DNA of 64,000 nt from assembly GCF_002019855.1 (NCBI RefSeq), contig NZ_CM007717.1, positions 2,663,198-2,727,197 on the forward strand, given 5' to 3'. Under the pieces are notes generated by a model. The model was not told the DNA's origin. It saw only the letters and a list, made by a program, of their open reading frames with translations, and did not search any database. A program made the translations under genes and the position numbers. Numbering within the stretch: position 1 is the stretch's first letter; each line of letters starts with the position of its first letter. Shown in pieces: positions 29,050-39,200 of the stretch. The DNA is from Streptomyces antibioticus. Lineage in GTDB: Bacteria > Actinomycetota > Actinomycetes > Streptomycetales > Streptomycetaceae.

Positions 29050-29444
29050 CCGGAAACCGGGTCTACGTACTCGACAGCGAGGGGCTTTCGCAGTGGGTGC
29101 GTGGGGAGCGCCGCATGGGCGCCTACCTGAGGCACGCCGACGACGCGGGTATCCCGGTCGTCACCACCTCGATGACTCTCATCGAGGCATACGACCCCAC
29201 GCGCCAGCTCCCCAAATGGCACTGGGCCCTCTCCAAGATCCGTATCGAGCCGGTGACCGAGGAGATCGCCAAGGAGGCGACCGGCCTCTTGAAGGCGACG
29301 GGCCTGCACGGCCACAAGTACGCCATCGACGCGGCCCTCGCCGCCGTCGCGCTGCGGCAGCCCGGCCCGGTCACCGTGTTCACGTCGGACGAGGACGACA
29401 TGCGCAAGCTGTGCGCCGACCGCGTGCTGGTCGTGAAGCTCTGA
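29046..29444 (+). CDS. PIN-domain ribonuclease toxin
   Basis: This 132-residue protein starts at a GTG overlapping the antitoxin stop. It has the PIN acidic set: D10 in VYVLDSE, a Glu in MTLIEAYD, an Asp in KYAIDAALAA, and a final Asp cluster in FTSDEDDM. This is the VapC-like RNase fold. With the upstream RHH protein it forms a type II toxin-antitoxin pair inserted between pglY and the next cassette. The likely target is an RNA such as tRNA; the particular target cannot be read. Confidence 0.88.
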   Translation: MTGNRVYVLDSEGLSQWVRGERRMGAYLRHADDAGIPVVTTSMTLIEAYDPTRQLPKWHWALSKIRIEPVTEEIAKEATGLLKATGLHGHKYAIDAALAAVALRQPGPVTVFTSDEDDMRKLCADRVLVVKL

Positions 29445-29458
29445 GCCGATCACGGCTC
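29443..29458 (+). terminator. Short hairpin after the PIN toxin gene
   Basis: A perfect 6-bp stem, gagccg with cggctc, with loop atca, begins at the toxin stop codon. It is followed by cgtccccc rather than a U-tract, so it is a weak candidate terminator. Confidence 0.4.
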
Positions 29459-29691
29459 GTCCCCCTTCGCAGCTCGCTTCCTTCGGTGTGCCCGCGCTCC
29501 CCTTAGTGCTCGGACGTGCCACGCAGGCCCGGCCCACGGGGGGGCGGTTCGCCGCCCCGGCCCGAGGTCGGCCACCGGTCCAGATCGTAGGGGAGAATCC
29601 CGAAATACAGGTAGGCGGCGGTGCCCACGACGTGCCACTCCGGCGGATGTCAGCACGCTGACCATCGGCAGTCAGTAGGGCGCTCGCAGCG

Positions 29692-30570
29692 TCAATGCTG
29701 GGGTTCCTCCACCTTGACGGCAGTGGTGTCCGCGTCGAGCTGGTCAGCGTGTGCTGCGGCAACAGGTTCCTCGTGGTCTTCCACTACTTCGCCGTCCACG
29801 ACGTCCCCGTCCGCCATACGATGCGACGGATCTGCCAGCGACAGGCCGGCAAGGTGCTTCTTGAGCCTCTTGGCCATCGGAAGGTAGGTCGCGAAGGTGA
29901 GGGTGCCGGAGACGGCGGCACCGACGAGGGGGATGGCCTTCGAGACGCTCTTCGCGAAGGAATCCTTTGTCATCTTGACGCCGAGGTAGGCTGCGACCTT
30001 TTTGACGATGGGATAGATGAGGCCCTTGGTGAGCGCCTTCTGAGGCAGCTTCTTGACGGCCTGCTCCGACATCATCGCCGCGACCTTCCCCACGGCGGCG
30101 TTCGCCGACTGGGTACCGAACATCACACCGAAGAACAGCGTGAGCACCGCCATGGTCGCGTCGTCGACGTCGTCGCCCTCGTCGGAGAACAGATCGGGCC
30201 AACTGTAGAGGTACGCGAGTTTCTGCGCGATACGCAGCATATGGCCGACATACTGAGCCAGGTCGGCGGGCACGGTGGCGGGAAGGGCGAGGGCACCGGG
30301 TATCCCGGCGGCGGCGGAGAGAGCACTGACCTTGGCGGTCTCGTAGCGAATGGAGTCGCCGGCCACCTTGTCGAGAATCTCGACGGATATGCCTGCCGCA
30401 GCGGGGGTCTCCTCTACCGCCTTCCGGATCTCCTCCTCCGAGCAGCGGCGAGCCAGCGCACTTCGGAGGTACGCCTCCCTGTTGATACGCACACCCGGAA
30501 GCTTGGCTGCGCTCACCAACACCGTAGAGAAGCGCGACTCGGGGTTCTCGATCCCTTTACCCGGTTTCAT
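29692..30570 (-). CDS. EcsC-like membrane-associated protein
   Basis: The protein has 292 residues. After a basic N-terminal region comes AAAGIPGALALPATVPADL at about 90-110, then a helical stretch leading to YLYSWPDL. This layout of a Gly-Pro hydrophobic segment and a tyrosine-rich helix resembles EcsC-family proteins. A second hydrophobic part is MAVLTLFFGVMFG (about 140) and a third is AIPLVGAAVSGTLTFATYL (about 215-233). A Lys-rich helix and an acidic, valine-rich tail follow. The function is unknown; the EcsC assignment is by pattern only. It is a lone minus-strand gene between cassettes. Confidence 0.55.
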   Translation of the reverse strand: MKPGKGIENPESRFSTVLVSAAKLPGVRINREAYLRSALARRCSEEEIRKAVEETPAAAGISVEILDKVAGDSIRYETAKVSALSAAAGIPGALALPATVPADLAQYVGHMLRIAQKLAYLYSWPDLFSDEGDDVDDATMAVLTLFFGVMFGTQSANAAVGKVAAMMSEQAVKKLPQKALTKGLIYPIVKKVAAYLGVKMTKDSFAKSVSKAIPLVGAAVSGTLTFATYLPMAKRLKKHLAGLSLADPSHRMADGDVVDGEVVEDHEEPVAAAHADQLDADTTAVKVEEPQH

Positions 30571-30875
30571 GGCAAGAACTTACAGTAGCTCCGGGCTCCA
30601 AGGGCCTGATCGGACCTGCTCCGTTGAGACCTCGTTACATGCGTGACGGTGGGGTGCGGGTTGGATCCATCACGGTGCCGATCGCCCCTGGGAAGGCGAC
30701 CTCCGCTGGGAACCTGCGCCCTCTGGCCGGATGTTGACCGTCATGACAGCCGACACCGGCATGGCGCCCGGCGGGCAAGACGCCGAGACCGCTGAAGGTG
30801 CTGCGGAGGCGGAATGCACAGGGCCCTCGACAAGCACACGCTCGCCGGAAGGCCCTGCCATCGGGGCCGCCACTG
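30571..30875. other. 305-bp intergenic region, nothing recognised
   Basis: This lies between the EcsC-like gene start and the end of the DUF397 gene. I find no ORF with protein-like composition, no hairpin of terminator quality and no repeat. Confidence 0.4.
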
Positions 30876-31079
30876 TCAGAGTGCCGCGAACTCGATGAAA
30901 GCGGTCCACGCCCTGGGTTGTACGGCCAGCGCGACTCGGGTTGCGTCCTTTGAGTCGCGGACGCGGACCCTGTCGGGGCAGGTGGCGACCTCTACACATT
31001 CGCCGCCGTCACCAGCGCTGTAACTGCTCTTGAACCACGCCAGTCCGTCCAGGCCAAGCCCGGCGTTCTCCCCGCTCAT
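30876..31079 (-). CDS. DUF397 protein
   Basis: This 67-residue protein matches the DUF397 pattern: W-F-K-S-S-Y-S, then GGECVEVA, VRVRDSKD and WTAFI near the end. DUF397 proteins are streptomycete accessories of WhiJ-like regulators. Its ATG overlaps the stop of the XRE gene (ATGA), giving the standard XRE-DUF397 pair. The role is probably modulating the regulator; DNA binding is not expected. Confidence 0.93.
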   Translation of the reverse strand: MSGENAGLGLDGLAWFKSSYSAGDGGECVEVATCPDRVRVRDSKDATRVALAVQPRAWTAFIEFAAL

Positions 31080-31906
31080 CTCTCTCCCAACAGCTTCTCG
31101 ATCAACGCACGTGATTCTGCCGGAGTGTGGGCCTGTGCGCGCAGGGACCCGTACGTACGCTCAAGCTCTCGGACTCTCTGACGCTCCGTATGGACCCGGC
31201 TGTCGCCTTGTACCTCGGCATAGGCGATCCTGCGCCCATCCCTCATCTCCATCAAGGTGAACGGGCCGGCCAATCCCGCATGTTCCTGACGGGAGAGCGG
31301 CATCACCTGAATCTCCACGTTCCGCTTCTCCTCGACGAGCAGGAGTTGCTCCAACTGCCCCCGCCATACCGCCTCACCACCCAGCGGACGCAGGAGTACG
31401 GCCTCCTCGATCACAAAGCTCAGGTGCGGAGCGGGCCGCCGGTCGAAGATCTCCTGTCTCGCCAACCTGGCGACCAACCGCTGCTCGATGACTTGTTCGT
31501 CCAGTTGCGGGCGCCACATGGCGAACACCGCTCGCCCGTAACCTTCGGTCTGCAGGAGTCCTGGCATAGCCTGAGTGGCGTACACGTGCAGTACAACCGC
31601 CTCGGTCTCCAGCTTTGCCGCGTCCCGGAAGAACGCCGGATACTGAGCCCGAGCGACCTCCTCCTTGCCCGCGCTCAACACCCCACTCGCGTCAAGCACT
31701 TCATCAGCCTGCTCGATGAACCTCGGTGGCGGAATACGTCTCGCCTGCTCGAACGCCGCGATCGTCGAGGCCGAGTATCCGGTCAGCGAACCGAACCTCG
31801 CCCGGTCCATCCCCGCCCGTTCCCGGAACAGCTTCAATTGCCGCCCGAACACACACAGAATGCCCGTCCCGACCTCGTACTCCGGCTGCTGAACCTCGTC
31901 GTCCAC
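31076..31906 (-). CDS. XRE-family regulator with DUF5753 domain (WhiJ-like)
   Basis: The protein has 276 residues from a GTG with a GGAGGAGTC ribosome site. The N-terminal helix-turn-helix (LKLFRERAGMDRARFGSL, then YSASTIAAFEQARR, about residues 22-55) is followed by a DUF5753 domain: YATQAMPGLLQTEGYGRAVF, RRPAPHLSFVIEEAVLLRP, and IQVMPLSRQEHAGLAGPFTL. The trio with DUF397 and the HATPase gene resembles the WhiJ/AbaA-type clusters of streptomycetes. The regulatory target is unknown; an involvement in the surrounding defence genes is possible but unproven. Confidence 0.93.
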   Translation of the reverse strand: MDDEVQQPEYEVGTGILCVFGRQLKLFRERAGMDRARFGSLTGYSASTIAAFEQARRIPPPRFIEQADEVLDASGVLSAGKEEVARAQYPAFFRDAAKLETEAVVLHVYATQAMPGLLQTEGYGRAVFAMWRPQLDEQVIEQRLVARLARQEIFDRRPAPHLSFVIEEAVLLRPLGGEAVWRGQLEQLLLVEEKRNVEIQVMPLSRQEHAGLAGPFTLMEMRDGRRIAYAEVQGDSRVHTERQRVRELERTYGSLRAQAHTPAESRALIEKLLGER

Positions 31907-32082
31907 GCCGCGACTCCTCCCGTACGACCACCACGGCCACCGGACTCCACCCGCCCAACACGCAGCCCGGAAACCGGTCACGCCCGACACCTCTTACAAG
32001 CGCACAGCCGACGTGTACAGCCCGTACCCGTCAGGGCGTCGCTCCTGTTCAACGCTACGCAGAGTCCGCAACCGTTGACCGT

Positions 32083-32697
32083 ATGAATGCAGCAACTCCC
32101 CCGAACGGGCATATGCCACGGCACCTCGCACCCGAACGCGAGTTCACCATGCGCTTCACCTCAACGCCGCGCGGTGCCCGCCTCGCCCGCCGATTCGTCT
32201 CACACCGACTGAACGACTGGGGTCACCCGTACACGACGCCGGTCAACGAGACACTCACCCTCATCGCGGCGGAGTTCACCGCTAACGCCGTACGCCACGG
32301 TCACGTGCCCGGCCGGGACTTCCACGTGCAACTCACCCTGACCGAGGGCGTGTTCCGCATCGAGGTGACCGACACCCGGGCCGAGAAACTGCCCCCGTCG
32401 ACTCCCCCGGCCCCCGACTTCGCATCCGAGTCCGGCCGTGGCCTGCTCCTCGTCGCTGCCCTCGCGGACGACTGGGGCGTCACCCCTCGTCCGACCGCCC
32501 CCGGCAAGATGGTCTGGGCGGAGCTGCGCGTACCGACCGGAGGCCGCCCGCACACGCACGCGGCGACCCCCGGTCCAGCGGACTCGGCATCGGCGCACAA
32601 GCACGACACCGAGCCGTTTCCGACTACTTCTTCACTGCGGCGCGGCGACCTCGGATTGCGGCCGGAGGCTGCCAGTTACGGAGATCGTCGTCCGTGA
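32083..32697 (+). CDS. HATPase_c anti-sigma-factor-like ATP-binding protein
   Basis: This 204-residue protein is the GHKL kinase-like ATPase fold of SpoIIAB/RsbW and AbaA relatives. The N-box is EFTANAVRHG (about residues 66-75), the G1-like region is VTDTR, and the G2-like segment is ESGRGLLLVAAL. The usual protein ends near VWAELRVP; here an additional 60 residues of Ala/His/Pro-rich sequence run into the 3' end of pglX on the opposite strand (74-bp overlap). It may regulate a sigma factor or an XRE partner. The start ATG follows a divergent gap with the XRE gene. Confidence 0.85.
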   Translation: MNAATPPNGHMPRHLAPEREFTMRFTSTPRGARLARRFVSHRLNDWGHPYTTPVNETLTLIAAEFTANAVRHGHVPGRDFHVQLTLTEGVFRIEVTDTRAEKLPPSTPPAPDFASESGRGLLLVAALADDWGVTPRPTAPGKMVWAELRVPTGGRPHTHAATPGPADSASAHKHDTEPFPTTSSLRRGDLGLRPEAASYGDRRP

Positions 32698-35600
32698 GGC
32701 CGTGCTCGCCCTGCTTCTGCTGGCGATAACCAGCGAAGAAGTCCGCCGGGGAGCCGCTGTAGAGCATGTCGAACTCGTTGTGCCACTGGGACAGCCACGG
32801 CTGGAGTTCCAGCAGGCCAGCGAGGAAGGGCGTGATCTCCTCGGTGGACAGCGCGGTGTTGGTGAAGTACGTGGCGAGGGCCTGCGCCTGCTCCCGATGG
32901 TCCCAGCCGGCCCACCCGTACAGCTCGGGGGTGGCGGCGTTGGTCTGTCCGTAGGAGACGAACCGCTCCTTGGGCACGTCAAGCTTGCCGCGCGCCCGCC
33001 AGTAGGAGGGGCGGAGGAAGTCGGCCGAGGTGTACTTCGGCGGCACGGGGATGGAGTCCCGGATCTTCCGCTTGGCGGGCTCGTCAGGCGCGGCATCCTC
33101 CTTGCGCTGGAGGTCCCACACCTCTTCCCAGTCGGCGCGCTTCTTCAGGCCGGATGGCTTGTAGCGCAGGGCGGAGAGGAATGGCACGTGCTCGTCGGTG
33201 ACCAGCTCGGCAACAACCTTCGCAAGTTCCTTGCGGGGCGCGTAGAGCTTGGCAACGGAGACGAAGTCCTCGTCGCGGGAGAGCGCGTCGGTGAGCCGGG
33301 CCAGGGTGAGAATGGCGGGCTGCCCGTTCTCGTCGAACCAGTGGTCGCGGCTCTCCATCCGGTCGAGCAGCCAGGCCCGGAGCGCCTTCTCCTGGAGCGC
33401 ATCCCAACCTTCAGTGGCCCAGCGCCGCTTGTACTCGGGGCGCTCGATCATGCCGATGGCGCGGTTCGACTCGATTGCGTCGATTCGCTTTTGGACGATC
33501 TCGCGGTAGGGGGTGGGCCAGTGGGCTGGGATCTCCGTGACGGGGGTGGAGTTGTGCCGCTTGAACCACTCGCCACTGGCCTCGCCTGCGGCCACACGGC
33601 GGGCGAGGACAATCTCGAAGGCCCGCTCACCGAGGGAAAGTTCGGGAAGGTTCGGGTCGTCGGGGTCTTCGGAGACTCGGAGACTTTCGTGGTGAAGGCT
33701 GTAAAGAGAGTAGACCTGCCAGTCCAACTCCTCCTGCAAGGCGACCATCCGGGTGCGCGTAAATTCCCACGTCTTGCGAGCCTCGTGAAGTGTTGAAGCC
33801 GTGGGAGTGCAGGCTTTGGCCATGGCGGAGGGGGCAGCGGAAGATAGCCGTTGAGTGAGGCTGTCGAGGGTAGCGGCGAGCATAGTGGGATACCGAGCAG
33901 GAAGCGGGAACTGTTCAACGTTCGTCCCGTTGAACGCGAAACGATGCTCCCATAGTTCGTCAGAGATGCCACCCCCGATCCCGCCGTTCCCCTTGTCGAA
34001 ACACACCTGCTTCAGCCAGAAGCCAGCCGTTGAACTGTTCAGCAACGCCACCAAAGGCAGGTGATCTTCTCGGGTAGCAGAAGTGGCAAGCTTGATAACT
34101 GGCGCGGTACGGTTGTACACACTGCTACCAGAGTCCATGGCAAAGTGATTGTGCGTTGTCACATCCGCGAACGTGATCGACAGTGGCGCTTCATACGCAG
34201 ATGCCGTGTGCTGCATGTAGTCCCACCAGCGAAGCCCAGCATCCGCCATGCTCCCCTGGAAGGTACGCCGAACCTCCAGAAACCTCCGCAGAAACCACAG
34301 CTCTTGCGAGAGCCTAACGTCATCAGCCTCTTTGGCGTAGGGATACCAAATCGCATCCGAGGGGTTCCCCTGCCAATCACGCACCACTTCGCCTACCATG
34401 AGTGGCCGCAATGCACGCTTGTCTGCCGTAGTGCGAAGAGTTGCACGGAGCGGCCGAATATATGCTTCATCTGCCCCCACACGAACGCCTCGACCGATAG
34501 GCGGTTCAACGACAGAGCGCAACTTGCGAGATGCGGCACCTTCAATCTGCTCAACAAGCTCAAGGCTTCCTGCTGTCAAAATCCAGGGATGAGAGCCGAA
34601 ATACCGATTGCGTTCTAGATCATCAGTCGAAACCCACTGACTATACGAGCCAGGTTCGTCAATTTGGCTTTGAATTGCCCTCCATACGAGACCATCCTCA
34701 GCATTCTCGGGCGCCGACGGTTCCCCCTGAACACTCCGCACCGTGCGGATGACGGCTGAACGATCACTCCCAGAACGTCGCTTACCCACCAAGATCACTG
34801 TGGGCGTGCCATGCCCGGGAATATAAGCTCCCGAGGTGTCGATAACCTCAGTCAGTTCAACTTGATGGGCAAAGTAGCTTTCAATTAGCTTCGTGCCGAA
34901 CTCACGCTTCATAAAAGAATTCGCCGTGATCTGGCCAACCATTCCATATCCACGCCCCTCAGCGTCCCCCCGCTTGGCGAGACCGAAGAAACGCTGAGCA
35001 AACGGAACCGACAACGCGTACGTACCGCCGCAGGCGTCGTATAGCTCCCGATATAGATCATTCAACATCTTGTCTTTGACCGTGATGTACGGCGGGTTCC
35101 CCACCACCACGTGGTAGCTCCCCTGCTCCAAGATTCCCGGATGCTCGTGAACGTCCTCCGTGGCGTAAGCGAACGACGCCAGTGGGTCATCCACGTCATC
35201 CTCGTCCCCACCCAGCGTCAGCTCCAACTGTCGAGCCTTGATGAGCGAGTCACCCACCGCCAAATGCACCGGCCACTCGTACTTCGCAGCTTCCACCAAG
35301 GTCAGCGTGCCACTGGCAGCCATAGCTGCAACCAACAGCCGGAACCGCGCAATAGCCACCGCAAACGGATTGATGTCCACCCCGTGCACCGAGTCCAGCG
35401 CTGCCCGGACCCGCTCATGCACATCCCGCCCCGGCTGTCCCTCTCCCCAAAGCCGCACCAACCGCCGAAACGCCCCCAGCACAAAGTGCCCCGACCCACA
35501 CGTAGGGTCGATCATCTTCAGTTCCTCGTACCCGAACTCCCGCACAGCCGGATTCATCGTCCGGTCGAGGATGAACTCCTCCACGAACTCCGGCGTCTGA

Positions 35601-36226
35601 AGCAGCGCATACGTCTTCCGAGCGGCCTCGCTCAGGTCCTGGTACAGATCACCCAGGAACCGCGTGTCCCAGCCCTCCGTGCCGTCCTCGTTCAGCGGGT
35701 CGGTGAAGTCGTGGACGAGGACGCCCGCCTCATCCCTCCCCCGCCAGAACTCGACCAACTCCCGCGCACCGTCATGCGACAGCGGAACCTGGTACAGCGG
35801 GTTGTGCCGCTGGTCGAAGAGCAGCCGCCCCGCCTGCCCCTGCCCCAGTTCCTCGAACGCCTTCTCCAACCAGCCCCGGTACGTCGGGTCCTCGTCCGAC
35901 TCCACGTACGCGTCGTACCGGGACTCCGCCAACTCCCGCCGGTCCCCGTCCGGCCCCGTCAGGTAAGGCTCGGGGATCAGCCGGTTGTCCTCGCAGAACC
36001 GCACGAACACGGTCCCCAGCACCCACGCCACCGCGACCTGCGTGACCCGCTCGTCCAGCCACGAGGTCCACGTCGCCGCCGTACGCCCCAGCTTGCGCGC
36101 CTGGTCGTACTCGGCCCTGAGCCGCGCGTTGACATCCCCCAGCGCCTTCACCTGGCGCCCGAGGTCGGTCTCGACCGCCTTGACCTGCTGCTTCAGGTCG
36201 TTCAACAGAGCCTTGCGGTCGATCAC
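32624..36226 (-). CDS. pglX: BREX type 2 adenine-specific DNA methyltransferase PglX
   Basis: The protein has 1200 residues from a GTG overlapping the pglW stop (GTGA). It is an N6-adenine methyltransferase: motif I is D-P-T-C-G-S-G at 240-246, preceded by MI, and catalytic motif IV is N-P-P-Y at 377-380. The N-terminal 230 residues are helical with VRFCEDNRL. Downstream is a variable region, probably specificity, followed by a conserved C-terminal helical domain (YKPSGLKKRADWEEVWDLQR). Between about 33.7 and 35.1 kb GC content falls well below the flanks. In Pgl/BREX, PglX methylates host DNA and is toxic without PglZ. Confidence 0.95.
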   Translation of the reverse strand: MIDRKALLNDLKQQVKAVETDLGRQVKALGDVNARLRAEYDQARKLGRTAATWTSWLDERVTQVAVAWVLGTVFVRFCEDNRLIPEPYLTGPDGDRRELAESRYDAYVESDEDPTYRGWLEKAFEELGQGQAGRLLFDQRHNPLYQVPLSHDGARELVEFWRGRDEAGVLVHDFTDPLNEDGTEGWDTRFLGDLYQDLSEAARKTYALLQTPEFVEEFILDRTMNPAVREFGYEELKMIDPTCGSGHFVLGAFRRLVRLWGEGQPGRDVHERVRAALDSVHGVDINPFAVAIARFRLLVAAMAASGTLTLVEAAKYEWPVHLAVGDSLIKARQLELTLGGDEDDVDDPLASFAYATEDVHEHPGILEQGSYHVVVGNPPYITVKDKMLNDLYRELYDACGGTYALSVPFAQRFFGLAKRGDAEGRGYGMVGQITANSFMKREFGTKLIESYFAHQVELTEVIDTSGAYIPGHGTPTVILVGKRRSGSDRSAVIRTVRSVQGEPSAPENAEDGLVWRAIQSQIDEPGSYSQWVSTDDLERNRYFGSHPWILTAGSLELVEQIEGAASRKLRSVVEPPIGRGVRVGADEAYIRPLRATLRTTADKRALRPLMVGEVVRDWQGNPSDAIWYPYAKEADDVRLSQELWFLRRFLEVRRTFQGSMADAGLRWWDYMQHTASAYEAPLSITFADVTTHNHFAMDSGSSVYNRTAPVIKLATSATREDHLPLVALLNSSTAGFWLKQVCFDKGNGGIGGGISDELWEHRFAFNGTNVEQFPLPARYPTMLAATLDSLTQRLSSAAPSAMAKACTPTASTLHEARKTWEFTRTRMVALQEELDWQVYSLYSLHHESLRVSEDPDDPNLPELSLGERAFEIVLARRVAAGEASGEWFKRHNSTPVTEIPAHWPTPYREIVQKRIDAIESNRAIGMIERPEYKRRWATEGWDALQEKALRAWLLDRMESRDHWFDENGQPAILTLARLTDALSRDEDFVSVAKLYAPRKELAKVVAELVTDEHVPFLSALRYKPSGLKKRADWEEVWDLQRKEDAAPDEPAKRKIRDSIPVPPKYTSADFLRPSYWRARGKLDVPKERFVSYGQTNAATPELYGWAGWDHREQAQALATYFTNTALSTEEITPFLAGLLELQPWLSQWHNEFDMLYSGSPADFFAGYRQQKQGEHGLTDDDLRNWQPPAAIRGRRAAVKK

Positions 36227-39200
36227 TTCGCGTCTCCCTCGACACCACTGGCACTAGCCATACCCTCGCCGGACCCACGATGGGCGTTGCCCACCCACGT
36301 GTCCGGAAGCTGAATCCACTCCCCCAGGCCGGCCTGGTACGGCACGGCCACCTGCCCGAGCCGGGGCTCGCGCGACGGGTCGGCCTGCGGGACCAGGAGC
36401 CACAGCCCCCGCCCGCCCCGCCGGGCCGCCGACGCCAGCCGGTGCAGGACTCCCATCGCGTCGTACCGCGCGAACGCCCCGGCCTCCGTCAGCAGCACAG
36501 GACCGGCCTCGTCACCGCCGCCACCGTTGCCCAGCAGCTCCGCGATCCGGGGCTCCACCGCGCCCCACGCCGTGCGCGCGTACTCCGCGAACCGCACCGC
36601 GCCCTTGGAGCCCGGCTCGGCGGCGTCCGCCTTGAGCAGGGTCTCCCAGGTCGGCTTGGTGCCCGGCGTGACCTGCGCGTGCAGAGCCTCCAGGAACAGC
36701 TCGGTCACCGAGACCGCTTCCGCTCCCAGCCGTTCGCCGCCCAGCCCGGCCACCGCCTCGCGCACCGACCGCTGCCCGACGGTCAGCACCCGGAACCCGT
36801 CCCGGCGGGCCGAGGCGAGCAGCCGTTCCTCCGCGCGCACCGCGCCCGCGAGCTGCGGGTCGTCGGCGTACCGCGTCACCGCGCCCGTACGCGTCGACTG
36901 CCGCCACGCACCCGTCGTCAAGTAGCTCGACGCGTCGTCCACCCGCGTCGGCAGATAGCGCAGCACGCCCTCGCGCTCGCGCATGCTGAGCGACAGTTCG
37001 AAGCCGGCGTCGCGCAACGCCTTGGTGAGAGGGCCGCCCGTCGGCAGGTCGTGGTGCGTGCCGCCACGCCCGTCGGGAACGACCATCTCCGGGAAGCGGG
37101 CGCGGACCCGCTCGTGCACGGCCTCGCCGGTCAGGCCCGGCTGCTGCCCCCCCGGCATGCCCGGGATCCAGCGGACGAGACCGGCCTGGGTGAGGCGCAG
37201 CGCCCTGACCAGCGACAGGTCGCGCGGGTAGATCTCCAGGCGCGGCGTGGCGGCGGCGTTCACGGACGCGGCCGCCGCCAGTTCCACCATGCGCCGCTCG
37301 TCCCAGTCGACCGTGCCCGGCGGCAGCGGCAGCGCGCCCAGGTCGGCGAGCACGGTCGCCGCCGTCGGCAGGGTGTCCAGCTTGGCCAGCCGGTCGGCCG
37401 TCTTGCCGAGACGGGTCGCGTACTCCAGCAGGCCCGGCGCGGTGGGGGTGTCCGGGCCATCGTTCTCCCGCACGTCGAGGGCGAGCAGGCCGGCGCCGAG
37501 GGACTCATCCGTGGCCTTGCGGTTCGGCTGGTGCTGGAACTCGGCTTCCTGCGGCAGCAGTTGCTCGACCTCGACCACGGCCCGTACGGCCGCCAGCGCC
37601 ATCGCGCGCCGCTGCTCGCGCCCCGCGAGGTGGGTGCCGCGCCGGACCGCCAGGGCGTCCGCGATCTCCACGGCCGAGGCGACCCGGCCCATGCTCACCA
37701 AAAGGTCGATGATCTCCGCGCGCAGGGCCTGGACGGCGGGCTCCGCCTTCCAGCGCTTGCGCTCGTCCTTGAGCAGCTGCGGGATGCGGCCGTGGCTCAG
37801 CCCGAGGCCGTCCGCGACGTCCTTCTGCTTCGGCCAGACGCCGATGTCCGGCAGGACCCCATGCTCGTCGGGCAGGCGCAGCAGCAGCCGGACCATCTCC
37901 GCCTTGTTGCGGTTGGAGCCGTTGTTGTTGACGGCGGGCACGAAGACGGTGGCGAGGGTGTCGAGGCTGACGGAGCGGAGGGTGCGCGGGGACAGTGCGC
38001 CCGCCGATTCGCCCGTCGCCAGCTCCCCGACGAGGGCCGACTCGGCAGCCGTCAGCTGCTCCAGCTCCTCCTTGGCCTCCGCGCGGCCCTTCGGTGTGAG
38101 CGGCGAGACGGGGATCTCGCGCAGCCGCTCGCCCCATTCACGCTGCCGCTGCTGGACCTCGTTGCGGGTCTTGGCGCCGAGGCCGGGGGCGTTGACGAGC
38201 TTGCGGCGGCTGTAGTCGAGCAGTCCACCGACCGTCGTGATGCCCAAGCCGTACAGGAACGACTGGGCGGCGGGCGTGAGCCCGGAGACCGTCAGTGGAG
38301 TGTCCCGGGTGACCTCGGCGGCCAGGCGGTCGCGCTGCTGCTCGGCGGTCTCCGGCTCGGCGTCCGCGATCCCCCCGGCAGGCAGCGCCTGCTCAGCAGC
38401 TCCCGTGGTCTCGGCGGCCGGGTGGCGGGAGCGGTGGCTGGACGGGACGGTCTGCGAGGCGTCGAGGAAGACCTTGCGCCAGGCGTCCCGCATCGGCTTC
38501 AGCTCGGGGAAGCGGGTGGCCGCGTCACGGTGCAGGGCCTTCTGGAAGAAGGCGACGAGCCCGTCCCGGACGGCCGGGTCGAAGGCCTCGGCCGCGATGG
38601 TCGGGTACGGCCACTCCTTCGCGTCGGTCATGCGCGGCAGGACGCTGCCGTCGCCCCACTTGGGCAGCTCGCCGGAGGCCATCTGGTGCAGGGTGACGGC
38701 GACGGCGTACCGCTCGGCGTGCGAGTCGTAGGAGCCGCGGGTGATGACGTCGACGAAGGGGTCGAGGTAGCCGTCGGTGCCCGCGTTGGTGCTGCTCGCC
38801 GGGTAGCCGGCGAGGGAGAAGTCGATGAGGACGAGTTCGCGGGTGCGGTTGGGGCGGATGCGGATGGCGATGTTGTCGGGCTTGATGTCGCGGTGCCAGA
38901 CGCCCTCGCCCTCGAGGAAGTCGACGGCTCCGAAGAGGTAGTCGCCGTACGCCTCGAGCTGGTCGACCTGGAGGCGGCCGTTCTCGCGGAGCTGGCGGGC
39001 GACGGTCTCCTCGCGGCGGCGCGGGCGTGCGCCGCCCTCGGTGCCCGGTCCGCCGTCGTCGCGCTCGTCGCCGACGTACTCCAGGGCCAGGACGGTACGG
39101 CCGCCGAGGTGCAGCGGCTCGGGTTCGACGAGGCGGATGATGCCGGAGTGGGGGCGCAGGCGTCCCATGGCCTCGGCCTCGCGGGCGAGGATCTCGCTGC

